In this document: positions 55,958 through 64,000 of the stretch, in pieces
How the letters are laid out: every line of letters begins with the position of its first letter
Position numbering within the stretch: position 1 is the first letter of the stretch
Assembly (NCBI GenBank): GCA_017694785.1
Contig: JADIMK010000008.1
Location: 1-64,000 of the forward strand
Direction of reading: 5' to 3'
DNA: 64,000 nt
Source: Candidatus Cryptobacteroides intestinigallinarum
GTDB taxonomy: Bacteria; Bacteroidota; Bacteroidia; Bacteroidales; UBA932
The notes under the pieces: generated by a model
Databases searched by the model: none
Seen by the model: only the letters and a program-made list of their open reading frames with translations
What the model was told of the DNA's origin: nothing
Program-made: the position numbers and the translations under genes

Positions 55958-56386
55958 ATGGGATACTCTAAAATAGTAAAAATAGTACTTTGGGTATTGA
56001 TGGTAATCGGTATTGCCATCGGAGTATGGGGATTTGTCGCAGACTTCAACAGTGCGTCTGTAGATGCCCTTCTCAGATGGGGATACATCATGGTGATCGC
56101 CGGGATTGCAATCGCAGTCCTCATGGGCTTCATCGTCGCCATCATCAATAATCCCAAGAGCCTCATCAAGATGCTTCTCGCTCTTGTAGGCTGTGCAATA
56201 GTAGTGGGTGTTGCCTACTTCCTCGCAAGCGGGGACGAACTTGTAGGATACATCGGCACCCAGCCTGACGCAAATACACTGAAAATGACGGATACGATAC
56301 TGAACCTTGCTTACATTGCCTGCGGCGGATCAATCCTCGCAATTATTTTCGGAGCATGCTTCACTGCGTATCGTAACAGCAAATAA
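55958..56386 (+). CDS. Small membrane protein in the Exb operon
   Basis: 142 aa with four hydrophobic segments (about 7-27, 38-68, 72-92, 115-137) and short loops; the loop ALVGCAIVVGVAYFLASG is notable. No known motif. It lies between exbB and the two exbD genes, as in other Bacteroidota Exb operons, so a role in the complex is likely but unproven. Confidence 0.75.
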   Translation: MGYSKIVKIVLWVLMVIGIAIGVWGFVADFNSASVDALLRWGYIMVIAGIAIAVLMGFIVAIINNPKSLIKMLLALVGCAIVVGVAYFLASGDELVGYIGTQPDANTLKMTDTILNLAYIACGGSILAIIFGACFTAYRNSK

Positions 56387-56398
56387 CACTGTATCAAT

Positions 56399-56974
56399 AT
56401 GGCAAAGAAATTACCAGAGATTAATTCAAGTTCAACGGCCGATATAGCGTTCCTGTTGCTGTCCTTCTTCCTGATGACATCGAACATGGAGCAGAATTCG
56501 GGGTTGCAGCGCCGTCTGCCGCCTATGCCGGATGAAAACCAGAAAGTCCAGAATCAGCAGATCAACCGCCGTAACATCGTTATAGTGAAGATCAACTCTG
56601 CTGACAGACTTATGGCTGGGAATGAGCCTATTGATGTAAGCCTATTGAAATACAAGATCAAGGAATTCCTCGTCAACCCGAACAATGACCCTAAGCTTCC
56701 GGAAAAGGAGATGAAGGATATTGAAGGGTTCGGACAGTGCGAAGTATCAAAGGGGGTCATCTCGCTCCAGAACGACCGCGGTACCAGTTATCAGGCATAT
56801 ATCGCCGTACAGAACGAGATCGTGAAGGCAATCGATGAACTCCGTGATGAGTTTGCAAAGGCCCACTACGGAAAACCGTACCTCAGTCTCGACGAGGAGA
56901 GACAGAAGATTGTAAGAGAGGCTGTACCGCAGAACATATCTGAGGCCGAGCCTAAGGATGTAAGCAAAAGGTAA
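56399..56974 (+). CDS. exbD: ExbD/TolR-family biopolymer transport protein 1
   Basis: 191 aa. Short cytosolic N-terminus (KKLPEINSSSTADIAFLLL) with the conserved Asp of the transmembrane helix (D14 in TADIAFLLLSFFLMT), then a periplasmic domain with ExbD-like strands. Longer than usual owing to a C-terminal extension (about 155-191). Twelve bases after the small membrane gene. Confidence 0.9.
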   Translation: MAKKLPEINSSSTADIAFLLLSFFLMTSNMEQNSGLQRRLPPMPDENQKVQNQQINRRNIVIVKINSADRLMAGNEPIDVSLLKYKIKEFLVNPNNDPKLPEKEMKDIEGFGQCEVSKGVISLQNDRGTSYQAYIAVQNEIVKAIDELRDEFAKAHYGKPYLSLDEERQKIVREAVPQNISEAEPKDVSKR

Positions 56975-56985
56975 AGGAGGTTAAA

Positions 56986-57456
56986 ATGGCAAAATTCGGA
57001 AGAAGCGGAAAAAAAGATGTTCCGGGACTGACCACAGCGTCAATGTCCGACATTGTCTTCATGTTGCTGTTTTTCTTCATGGTGACAACACAGTTGAGAG
57101 AGACTGAAAACAAGGTCATAGTAAGACTGCCGGAGGCTTCTCAGGCAGCCAAACTTGAAAGGAAGGATCTCGCTGCTTACATCAATGTAGGCCCACCGGT
57201 TCAGCATCTGCAGGCTCAATTCGGAAACGATGCCCGCATCCAGCTCAACGACTCATTCAGAAGTATCGATGACATACGTGACTTCATCGCCACTGAGAGG
57301 GAGTCAAAGAGCGAGGCAGACAGGCAGTTCATGACAGTTTCCATCAAGGCTGACGAAAACGTGAGAATGGGTATCATCACTGATATCAAACAGGAGTTGA
57401 GAAGATGCTCGGCACTGAAGATCATGTACGCAGCAAGGAAACCGAAAGCAGAATAA
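56986..57456 (+). CDS. exbD: ExbD/TolR-family biopolymer transport protein 2
   Basis: 156 aa. N-terminus KKDVPGLTTASMSDIVFMLLFFFMV with the conserved Asp in the transmembrane helix, then a periplasmic domain ending in IMYAARKPKAE. Eleven bases after exbD 1, and preceded by AAAGGAGG, one of the clearest Shine-Dalgarno sites in the window. Two different ExbDs suggest a heteromeric complex or alternative partners. Confidence 0.92.
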   Translation: MAKFGRSGKKDVPGLTTASMSDIVFMLLFFFMVTTQLRETENKVIVRLPEASQAAKLERKDLAAYINVGPPVQHLQAQFGNDARIQLNDSFRSIDDIRDFIATERESKSEADRQFMTVSIKADENVRMGIITDIKQELRRCSALKIMYAARKPKAE

Positions 57457-57476
57457 CTGTAGACAACACAATAAAG

Positions 57477-57504
57477 AAAGCAGCCTTCTCAGGCTGCTTT
57501 TTTT
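57477..57504 (+). terminator. Rho-independent terminator of the Exb operon
   Basis: Stem AAAGCAGCC (57477-57485) with GGCTGCTTT (57492-57500), loop TTCTCA, T-run to 57504. Confidence 0.9.
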
Positions 57505-57539
57505 ATACTCACGAATCAGCAAGATAAGAGAAAAAATAG

Positions 57540-57547
57540 TAAATTTG
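57540..57547 (+). promoter_or_regulatory. -7 element TAAATTTG before the phosphatase gene
   Basis: Exact TAnnTTTG followed by CA. Transcript start near 57553, which rules out the ATG at 57552 and supports the ATG at 57570. Confidence 0.5.
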
Positions 57548-57569
57548 CAGAATGCTAAGTAAAAAGATT

Positions 57570-58799
57570 ATGAAGAAATTATCCATAATGGCAAAAGCGG
57601 CAGTTGCAGCAATGATGGCATTGTCTGCAATTGCAATCAATTCATGCAGTCCACAAGATAAAGACATTGCAGATGCTCCGGGGGCACCGAAATATATATT
57701 TCTGTTCATCGGCGACGGTATGGGGGCGGCACAAGCAGCCGTGACAGAATCATATCTGTCATACACGAAAGGCGAGCTCGGAGGAGAAGAGCTCTGCTTC
57801 AGCGGATTCCCTGTACTAGGGACATGTACCACCTACTCTGCAGACCATCAGATAACATGTTCTTCGGCATCAGGTACAGCAATCTCATGCGGACAGAAGA
57901 CTAAGAACGGATATCTTGGAGTAGACACACTCGGCAATGAACTTACGAGCATCGCATATATACTCAAGGACAAGGGTTACAAGATCGGCATAATGTCGTC
58001 AGTTCCCGTTAACCATGCTACACCAGGAGCTTTCTATGCTCACAACTCGGATAGAGAAGACTATTACAGCATAAGCATGGAGATTCCTGAAAGCGGGTTC
58101 GATTTCTTCGGAGGCTCCGGGTTCCTGCAGTTCAGCGGTAAGGACGGCGAGGCGAAACCTACACCTGAAGTCCTCGAAAGCAAAGGATATGAAGTGTGCT
58201 TCGGAGAAAAGGAATTCAGGGAGAACATGGACTCTACAGCACATATAGTCTTCATACAGCCTAGCGGGAAGGACAGCAATGCAGACAACTATGAAGTGGA
58301 GGATATCAAGGAAGAGGACTGCAGACTTGCCCAGATGCTGCAGATGGGATTGGATTTCATAACAGACAAACAGCCGTTCTTCATAATGTGTGAAGGCGGA
58401 GAAATCGACTGGGCGGCACACGCAAACCAGACAATGCCGATGGTTGACGCTGTCCTGAGATTCAATGAAGCAGTGGAAAAAGCATACAGTTTCTACCTTG
58501 AACATCCGGACGAAACACTTATCCTGGTGACAGCCGACCACGAGACAGGAGGAATAACCCTCGGATGCAACGGAAGCTATGGAGTAGACTGGAAGACAAT
58601 AGACGAGGCCTACAAAGCCAACGGAGCTCCTTCAGACAAAACTGAGAACGACAGGCTAAATGCCGCCGGGATAGGCTGGACGACTGATAACCACACAGGC
58701 TCACCTGTTCCGATTTATGCAATCGGCTACGGTTCGCACAGATTCGCAGGAAGGATGGACAACACAGAAATCAAAGACAAGATACTGGACATCCACTGA
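57570..58799 (+). CDS. Alkaline phosphatase lipoprotein (PhoA family)
   Basis: 409 aa from ATG 57570. Signal ending in a lipobox-like INSCS (C20). Metal ligands of the PhoA family are present: FIGDGMG (Asp), NHATPGAF (Thr), EGGEIDWAAHANQ (Glu, Asp, His), TADHETGG (Asp-His), DNHTGSPVP (His). The nucleophile region reads TCSSASGTAISCG (T96-C97-S98), where E. coli PhoA has TDSAASATAWSTG: the Ser is kept but the Asp before it is Cys. Likely periplasmic or outer-membrane-bound phosphomonoesterase; the Asp change may alter substrate range. Convergent with nothing; asnS follows. Confidence 0.85.
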   Translation: MKKLSIMAKAAVAAMMALSAIAINSCSPQDKDIADAPGAPKYIFLFIGDGMGAAQAAVTESYLSYTKGELGGEELCFSGFPVLGTCTTYSADHQITCSSASGTAISCGQKTKNGYLGVDTLGNELTSIAYILKDKGYKIGIMSSVPVNHATPGAFYAHNSDREDYYSISMEIPESGFDFFGGSGFLQFSGKDGEAKPTPEVLESKGYEVCFGEKEFRENMDSTAHIVFIQPSGKDSNADNYEVEDIKEEDCRLAQMLQMGLDFITDKQPFFIMCEGGEIDWAAHANQTMPMVDAVLRFNEAVEKAYSFYLEHPDETLILVTADHETGGITLGCNGSYGVDWKTIDEAYKANGAPSDKTENDRLNAAGIGWTTDNHTGSPVPIYAIGYGSHRFAGRMDNTEIKDKILDIH

Positions 58800-58900
58800 A
58801 GTTCTTCGAAGAAAAGGAATTCCGCACAGAAGGAAAGGATAGAATTGAATAAAGGCACCGGACAAAGAAATCCGGAAAAGGCAAAATAATAGAGACAATA

Positions 58901-60295
58901 ATGGAAAAAGTGACAAGGACGAAAGTCAAGGATCTGCTCAAAAGTGAGCCAGGCAAAGATGTTATTGCTAAAGGTTGGGTAAGGACAAGAAGAGGTAACA
59001 AGAATGTATCGTTCATAGCACTTAATGACGGTTCTACAATAAACAATATCCAGATTGTTGCCGATACAGCATCATTTGATGAGAATCTGCTGAAAAAGAT
59101 AACAACCGGTGCCTGCATAGGTGTCTCTGGCAGACTGGTCGAATCTCTGGGAAGCGGACAGAAAGTCGAGATACAGGCAAAGGAAATCACCCTGTACGGG
59201 GAAGCCGATCCTGCGACATACCCGTTGCAGAAGAAAGGACATACACTTGAATTCCTGAGGACAATAGCACACCTCCGTCCAAGGACGAACACATTCGGTG
59301 CAGTGCTCAGAATCAGGCATGCAATGGCTTTTGCAATACACAAGTACTTCAATGACAAAGGGTTCGTATATCTCCACACCCCACTCATCACAGCATCTGA
59401 CTGTGAAGGCGCAGGAGAAATGTTCCAGGTGACCACACTTGACCTCAACAATATCCCACGCACTGAAGACGGCAAAGTCGACTACAGCCAGGACTTCTTC
59501 GGAAAGCAGACAAGCCTTACAGTCAGCGGTCAGCTGGAGGGTGAACTTGGTGCGATGGCACTCGGAGAGATCTACACGTTCGGACCTACATTCAGGGCCG
59601 AGAATTCAAATACTCCGCGTCATCTGGCCGAATTCTGGATGGTTGAACCTGAAATGGCTTTCTATGAGATCGAGGACAATATGGAGCTTGCAGAAGACTT
59701 CATCAAATATCTTGTAAAATACGCACTCGAACATTGCGGAGATGATCTCAAGTTCCTCAATGACATGTTTGACAAAGAGCTGATTTCAAGGCTCGAAAGT
59801 GTTGTCAACACAACTTTCGTAAGACTGACTTACACTGAAGGCATCAAGATACTTGAGGCATCCGGAGAAAAGTTTGAATTCCCGGTAAGCTGGGGAGTTG
59901 ATCTTCAGAGTGAGCATGAAAGATATCTTGTGGAGAAGCATTTCGGGAAACCGGTCATAATGACTGACTACCCTAAGGAGATCAAGGCATTCTACATGAA
60001 GCAGAACGAAGACGGCAAGACTGTCCGCGGAATGGATGTCCTCTTCCCTAAGATCGGAGAAATCATCGGAGGATCGGAAAGAGAAGCTTCGCTTGAAAAA
60101 CTCGAAGCAAGGATAAATGAACTCGGGATGAAGAGAGACACCCTCGAATGGTACATTGACACCAGAAGGTTCGGTTCCGCGCCTCACAGCGGATTCGGGC
60201 TCGGATTCGAAAGGCTGCTGCTCTTTGTGACAGGCATGTCCAACATAAGGGACGTAATACCATTCCCGAGAACACCTAAGAGCGCTGAATTCTAG
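58901..60295 (+). CDS. asnS: Asparaginyl-tRNA synthetase
   Basis: 464 aa, class II synthetase. OB-fold anticodon domain ([20 protein letters not shown]), then motif 2 [24 protein letters not shown] and motif 3 [12 protein letters not shown]. The motif-2 form with AEFWMVEPE and the overall length fit AsnRS, not AspRS. Confidence 0.97.
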   Translation: MEKVTRTKVKDLLKSEPGKDVIAKGWVRTRRGNKNVSFIALNDGSTINNIQIVADTASFDENLLKKITTGACIGVSGRLVESLGSGQKVEIQAKEITLYGEADPATYPLQKKGHTLEFLRTIAHLRPRTNTFGAVLRIRHAMAFAIHKYFNDKGFVYLHTPLITASDCEGAGEMFQVTTLDLNNIPRTEDGKVDYSQDFFGKQTSLTVSGQLEGELGAMALGEIYTFGPTFRAENSNTPRHLAEFWMVEPEMAFYEIEDNMELAEDFIKYLVKYALEHCGDDLKFLNDMFDKELISRLESVVNTTFVRLTYTEGIKILEASGEKFEFPVSWGVDLQSEHERYLVEKHFGKPVIMTDYPKEIKAFYMKQNEDGKTVRGMDVLFPKIGEIIGGSEREASLEKLEARINELGMKRDTLEWYIDTRRFGSAPHSGFGLGFERLLLFVTGMSNIRDVIPFPRTPKSAEF

Positions 60296-60339
60296 GAGCA
60301 GGCACAATTGATCTTCTGAATATATAATCTTCTGGAGGA

Positions 60340-60957
60340 ATGTTAGTAATTGGAATTGCCGGAGGTTCCGGATCAGGAAAGACAACAGTCGTCAGGGCAC
60401 TTACCGAACGACTTAAGGAAAAGGTAGTTGTACTGCCGCAGGATTCGTATTACAAGGACTCAAGCCATCTTCCGCTTGAAGAAAGGCAGAAAGTCAACTT
60501 TGACCATCCTGACTCTATCGATTTTCCTCTGCTGATCCGCCAGCTGTCACAGCTCAAGAACGGCGAGACAATAGAACAGCCGGTATATTCCTACCTTACC
60601 TGTTCAAGATCAAAGACAGAGACAGTGACTGTCACCCCGGCAGAAGTGATAATAATTGAGGGCATCCTCATCTTCACATGTGCAGAGCTACGCAACCAGA
60701 TGGATATCAAGATCTTTGTGGATGCCGATGACGATGACCGCCTTATGAGGGTAATGACCCGGGATATTCAGGAAAGAGGCAGGGACATGGCGGCTGTAAT
60801 GGACAGATACAGCAAAGTTGTCAAGCCGATGTACCTGCAGTTCATCGAGCCGAGCAAACGCTACGCAGATATAATAATCCCTCAGGGCGGACACAACAAG
60901 GTTGCCATAGAAATCATCGCGGCAACTATAGAGAAGGCTCTCCACCAGAAGAAATAA
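60340..60957 (+). CDS. udk: Uridine kinase
   Basis: 205 aa, phosphorylates uridine and cytidine in pyrimidine salvage. P-loop GGSGSGKT at residues 8-15; LPQDSYYKDSSHLP, NFDHPDSIDFP, EGILIF, RVMTRDIQERGRDMAAVM all typical. Follows asnS by 44 bases. Confidence 0.96.
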   Translation: MLVIGIAGGSGSGKTTVVRALTERLKEKVVVLPQDSYYKDSSHLPLEERQKVNFDHPDSIDFPLLIRQLSQLKNGETIEQPVYSYLTCSRSKTETVTVTPAEVIIIEGILIFTCAELRNQMDIKIFVDADDDDRLMRVMTRDIQERGRDMAAVMDRYSKVVKPMYLQFIEPSKRYADIIIPQGGHNKVAIEIIAATIEKALHQKK

Positions 60958-60978
60958 TAACTTTCCGTATCTCCTGAA

Positions 60979-61800
60979 TTGAACAAAAGCAGATTCATAC
61001 GGGTCTTGACAGACAACGCCTTTGTCAGATACATACGTCGTACCTTTGTTTCACGCATAGGCAGACTCAAAAAAGAAGACAAGGCCGGATTTTATATCAC
61101 CGTCATATTCCATCTGGCGGTGATTATTGTCTTGCTTGCCGGTGGACTTACTGCCGCCCTTAGAGGCGAATCTTCATTCATGATGGACTTCAGTAAGCAG
61201 GAAGCAGAAGAAAAGATCCGGAAGGAAAGCGAATTCAAAGAAGAGATAAGCCGCAGGCTCGATGAACTCATATATGGAGATGCTGCACCGGCGCCATCCG
61301 CATCTGAAATAAGGAACATTGCCGTAGATGCATCGTCCCCTCTCAAGGATGACCGGAATACCGATGCCGACAAGCTTTACGAAGACGCTGAAAGGCTAAG
61401 GCAGGATCTTACCGGGAGCAGGAATCCAGCACTCCAGGATGAAGATATGAGGAATGATGCCGTTGATCTCGGACAGGAAAGCAAAAAGAACAAAGACCAT
61501 GATGGGAAAGAATATAAAGGTCCGTCTGTAGTCTCCTACAACCTTGACGGAAGAAAAGCCAGCAGACTCAGCATTCCGGCGTACAGATGTATTGGCGGCG
61601 GTGATGTGACTGTGATAATCACTGTAGACAACGCCGGCTATGTAGTCAATGCAAAAGTCCTTGAAGAAGTATCATCGTCAGACAGATGTCTGCAGGATTT
61701 CGCCGTCAGGGCTGCCAGGATGTCAAGATTTTCATCATCATCTTCAGCACCACTCAAACAACGCGGAGAAATAGTCTACCGCTTCATTCCGCAGGAATGA
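60979..61800 (+). CDS. TonB-like protein with TTG start
   Basis: 273 aa. A cytosolic basic N-terminus (about 1-40), one transmembrane helix (about 41-62, YITVIFHLAVIIVLLAGGL), an acidic/Ser/Lys-rich periplasmic spacer without a proline-rich stretch, and a C-terminal TonB-like domain (about 205-273: GGGDVTVIITVDNAGYVVNAKVLE, RAARMSRFSSS, EIVYRFIPQE). Only TTG is available before the transmembrane helix; the frame is closed by TAA at 60958-60960, and the first ATG is after the helix. It may work with the ExbB/ExbD operon 3.5 kb upstream. Confidence 0.8.
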   Translation: MNKSRFIRVLTDNAFVRYIRRTFVSRIGRLKKEDKAGFYITVIFHLAVIIVLLAGGLTAALRGESSFMMDFSKQEAEEKIRKESEFKEEISRRLDELIYGDAAPAPSASEIRNIAVDASSPLKDDRNTDADKLYEDAERLRQDLTGSRNPALQDEDMRNDAVDLGQESKKNKDHDGKEYKGPSVVSYNLDGRKASRLSIPAYRCIGGGDVTVIITVDNAGYVVNAKVLEEVSSSDRCLQDFAVRAARMSRFSSSSSAPLKQRGEIVYRFIPQE

Positions 61801-61869
61801 AATCCACCGGCCTGCTCTGAGTATCATATGATATCCACAGGTCCACGCTGCACCAAATGATATGCAGAC

Positions 61870-63492
61870 CTACTCTGCATCCGCTGGAGATACAGAAGCA
61901 TCCACAGGTACCTGGACTTCTGAAGATGCCTGATAGGCTGCTTTTATTGTCTCATCTATCGCAAGATAGAATCTGTAGAAAGCCTCGTCGTCAAGTTTTG
62001 AATATCGGCCTACAAGAGCATAGATCTGAGGCAGCATATATTCCTTAGACTTCTCCCATTCACCACCGGAAGGACGGATACCGTCAGTCTTTGCTGCATA
62101 TCCGAGGAATCCGTTCCCAAGGTCAAGGGAATCAAGATAAGCCTCCAGTCGGCCGAAATCATCAATTGCAGAGAGCTGGGACTTATAGCGGTCAAAGACA
62201 GACGAAGCATAGCGCATCTGGGTAGCTTTCCTGTTGCACTTCAGATAGAAATCTGTGGCCCTGGTTGTATCCATAGGGACGAATAGATCAGGGACGATAC
62301 CGCCTCCTCCATACACAGCCCTTCCACCTGCAGTATGATACTCGATGCTCTTGTCTATCTTCATGCTGTCTGCATCAATAAACTCACCGTGGACATATCT
62401 TTCATATATATCGTAGGCATAGTCCTTTGAATATGGCTTCTGGATACACCTGCCGGAAGGAGTATAGAATCTTGCTACAGTAAGCCTTATTCCCGAGCCG
62501 TCTGTGAAATTGACCGGTTCCTGGACAAGACCCTTTCCATATGTCCTGCGTCCTACAATCACTCCCCTGTCATTGTCCTGCATAGCTCCGGCAAAAATCT
62601 CGCTGGATGATGCAGTGGATTCATCGGTAAGTACAGACAATGATATATCCTGAAGTTTTCCTTTTCCGTCCGCTTTGAAATCACGTCTCGGACGATGCAG
62701 GCCTTCCATATATACAATCAGAGCGTCTTTCGGAAGGAATTCGTTGCACAGAAGGAATGCCTGGTCAAAATACCCTCCGGTATTTCCTCTCAGGTCAAAT
62801 ATAAGCCTTCGCATTCCCTGTCCCAGAAGTTTGTCGGATGCCGCAGAAAATTCCTCATAAGTTGTCCTTGTGAACTTTGAAAGCCTTATATATCCTGTAG
62901 TATCATCAATCATGAATGCTGCATCGACACAATGTACCGGAATCTTGCCCCTTGTTATCTCAAAGGGGATCATGGAACCGTCTCTGCTGACCTCTATCTT
63001 TACCTTTGTATCCGACGGCCCCTTCATAAGGCTGACCATGGTATCCTGCGGAGTCTTCGTACCGGCGATATTGCGGTCATCGACCTTGATGATCCTGTCG
63101 CCCTGCATAAGGCCGGCCTTCTCAGACGGGCCTCCTGGAATGACATTCAGCACTATGGCTGTATCATTAGGGACGTTGAACTGTATTCCGATGCCGTCAA
63201 AATTGCCTGCCAGCTCTGTCTCGGACGCTTCCAGTACTACAGGGGGAAGATATACTGAATGAGGATCAAGCTCCGCCAATGCTGCTACCACGGCAGCATC
63301 AGTCATCTTTTCCATATCAATGGTATCTACATAATTTTCCTGGACCTGTTCGAGTATAAGGTTCAGTTTCCGCCATCTGTTATAGTCTCCGTCAAAGCGT
63401 ACATTCCTGTCCACTACCCTGATAACAGTGATAGTGGCCAGGACTCCTATGATCACACCGAACAATGCAACTGCCAGACTTTCCTTCTTCAT
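61870..63492 (-). CDS. S41-family C-terminal processing protease
   Basis: 540 aa. N-terminal membrane anchor (LAVALFGVIIGVLATITVI), PDZ domain (about 100-190, IGIQFNVPNDTAIVLNVIPG, KAGLMQGDRIIKVD), and the S41 catalytic part with IFDLRGNTGGYFDQA, Ser-Lys dyad in TDESTASSSEIFAGAM and VGRRTYGKGLVQEP. The C-terminal 120 residues are a helical tail. It degrades or trims periplasmic proteins. Only 6 bases separate it from the dCMP deaminase gene, so they are likely co-transcribed. Confidence 0.93.
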   Translation of the reverse strand: MKKESLAVALFGVIIGVLATITVIRVVDRNVRFDGDYNRWRKLNLILEQVQENYVDTIDMEKMTDAAVVAALAELDPHSVYLPPVVLEASETELAGNFDGIGIQFNVPNDTAIVLNVIPGGPSEKAGLMQGDRIIKVDDRNIAGTKTPQDTMVSLMKGPSDTKVKIEVSRDGSMIPFEITRGKIPVHCVDAAFMIDDTTGYIRLSKFTRTTYEEFSAASDKLLGQGMRRLIFDLRGNTGGYFDQAFLLCNEFLPKDALIVYMEGLHRPRRDFKADGKGKLQDISLSVLTDESTASSSEIFAGAMQDNDRGVIVGRRTYGKGLVQEPVNFTDGSGIRLTVARFYTPSGRCIQKPYSKDYAYDIYERYVHGEFIDADSMKIDKSIEYHTAGGRAVYGGGGIVPDLFVPMDTTRATDFYLKCNRKATQMRYASSVFDRYKSQLSAIDDFGRLEAYLDSLDLGNGFLGYAAKTDGIRPSGGEWEKSKEYMLPQIYALVGRYSKLDDEAFYRFYLAIDETIKAAYQASSEVQVPVDASVSPADAE

Positions 63493-63498
63493 CTTTCG

Positions 63499-63903
63499 TC
63501 AATCTACTTTTTCAACTTCAATTCCGGCTGCGCGCAGGAGATCAACTCCATCAGTAAGCCGATACTCATCCCTATAGACAACCCGTTTAATTCCGGCCTG
63601 TATAATGAGCTTTGAACACTCAAGGCAAGGAGCCGCTGTCACATAAAGCGTCGCCCCCAGGCTGCTGTTGCCTGATTTAGCCACCTTGGTGATGGCATTT
63701 GCCTCCGCATGGAGGACGTACGGCTTGGTGACACCGTTCTCATCCTCACAGATATTTTCAAAACCTGACGGCGTACCGTTGTAGCCGTCAGATATTATCA
63801 TCTTGTCCTTAACGAGCAATGCCCCGACCTGCCTGCGCTTGCAATATGAATTCCTGGCCCAGATCGCGGCCATATCAAGATAACTCTGGTCGAATTTTTC
63901 CAT
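63499..63903 (-). CDS. dCMP deaminase family protein
   Basis: 134 aa. Zinc-binding HAEANAI (H65, E67) and PCLEC (C93, C96) as in deoxycytidylate deaminases (ComEB-like). The N-terminus CKRRQVGALLVKDKMIISDGYNGTPSGFEN is typical. Provides dUMP for dTMP synthesis. Likely upstream partner of the S41 gene; 16 bases after the end of the acyl-CoA ligase gene. Confidence 0.93.
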   Translation of the reverse strand: MEKFDQSYLDMAAIWARNSYCKRRQVGALLVKDKMIISDGYNGTPSGFENICEDENGVTKPYVLHAEANAITKVAKSGNSSLGATLYVTAAPCLECSKLIIQAGIKRVVYRDEYRLTDGVDLLRAAGIEVEKVD

Positions 63904-63919
63904 ATCAGGTATTTCCGAA

Positions 63920-64000
63920 CTAATTACGCTGGTAGAGATACCTCTTTATACTGCGCTTAGGAGTCCTCTCGAAGTCCTCCGGCATAATCTCTACCTTCTT
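63920..64000 (-). CDS. Long-chain acyl-CoA synthetase, C-terminal end (partial)
   Basis: Last 26 codons only; the gene starts beyond the right edge. The peptide ends in EDFERTPKRSIKRYLYQRN, the conserved C-terminus of AMP-binding long-chain fatty acid CoA ligases of this phylum (the TPxRxIKRYLY pattern). Confidence 0.7.
   Translation of the reverse strand, partial: KKVEIMPEDFERTPKRSIKRYLYQRN

Noticed and set aside
1..64000. CRISPR array, insertion sequence, prophage or tRNA
   Set aside because: No regularly spaced repeats of 24-40 bases, no transposase or integrase, no tRNA cloverleaf seen when reading the gaps.

Overview
The window is ordinary chromosomal DNA of a member of the Bacteroidota, most likely order Bacteroidales. 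The evidence is: exact TAnnTTTG -7 promoter elements before many genes, with few recognisable Shine-Dalgarno sites; a large porin of the type found in this phylum; a DUF4595-like lipoprotein; an ExbB / small membrane protein / ExbD / ExbD operon; cassettes of several FtsX-type permeases; and an IF-2 with a long charged N-terminal extension. Base composition looks even throughout. I see no tRNA, rRNA, CRISPR array, insertion sequence, prophage or integrase. The genus cannot be fixed from the sequence alone.

Layout. 1-3044: end of nusA, then infB, closed by a strong terminator. 3217-3909: HD hydrolase on the minus strand. 4074-6861: three tandem paralogous exported proteins sharing an N-terminal module, then a terminator and an unknown exported protein (6950-7675). 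7819-18498: an export system of TolC, HlyD-type adaptor, one ATPase and three FtsX/MacB-type permeases. 18608-23191: lipoprotein, HAD phosphatase, GH2 glycosidase. 23236-27251 (minus): aguA-aguB-purT and a PHP-type phosphatase, covering putrescine and purine synthesis. 27487-28743 (minus): three small membrane proteins, two with zinc ribbons. 28971-32128: acetyltransferase, a truncated winged-helix gene next to a 42-bp AT-rich palindrome, folP, purB. 32192-36717: FtsB-like protein, two sugar-nucleotidyltransferases, a CPBP protease, and a kinase fused to a RapZ C-terminal domain. 36808-38885: pncB-pncA NAD salvage operon. 38996-47230: porin, lytic transglycosylase, LolC-like permease, M13 peptidase lipoprotein, TPR protein. 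47282-50434 (minus): dprA, queA, Nudix. 50558-55015: pyrE, SRPBCC protein, RsmF-like methyltransferase, TatD, asparaginase. 55139-57456: the Exb operon with a terminator. 57570-61800: alkaline phosphatase, asnS, udk, TonB-like protein. 61870-64000 (minus): S41 protease, dCMP deaminase and the end of an acyl-CoA ligase gene.

Themes. Envelope functions dominate: export pumps, porin, ExbB/ExbD and a TonB-like protein, lytic transglycosylase, C-terminal protease. Nucleotide and cofactor metabolism follows: purT, purB, pyrE, udk, dCMP deaminase, folP, pncB/pncA. The most interesting loci are the kinase-RapZ fusion paired with a MurU-like nucleotidyltransferase (possible cell-wall sugar salvage with a built-in amino-sugar sensor), the trio of paralogous exported proteins, the 1-ATPase/3-permease exporter, and the truncated winged-helix gene abutting a long palindrome. 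Nothing here is a clearly new defence or mobile system.
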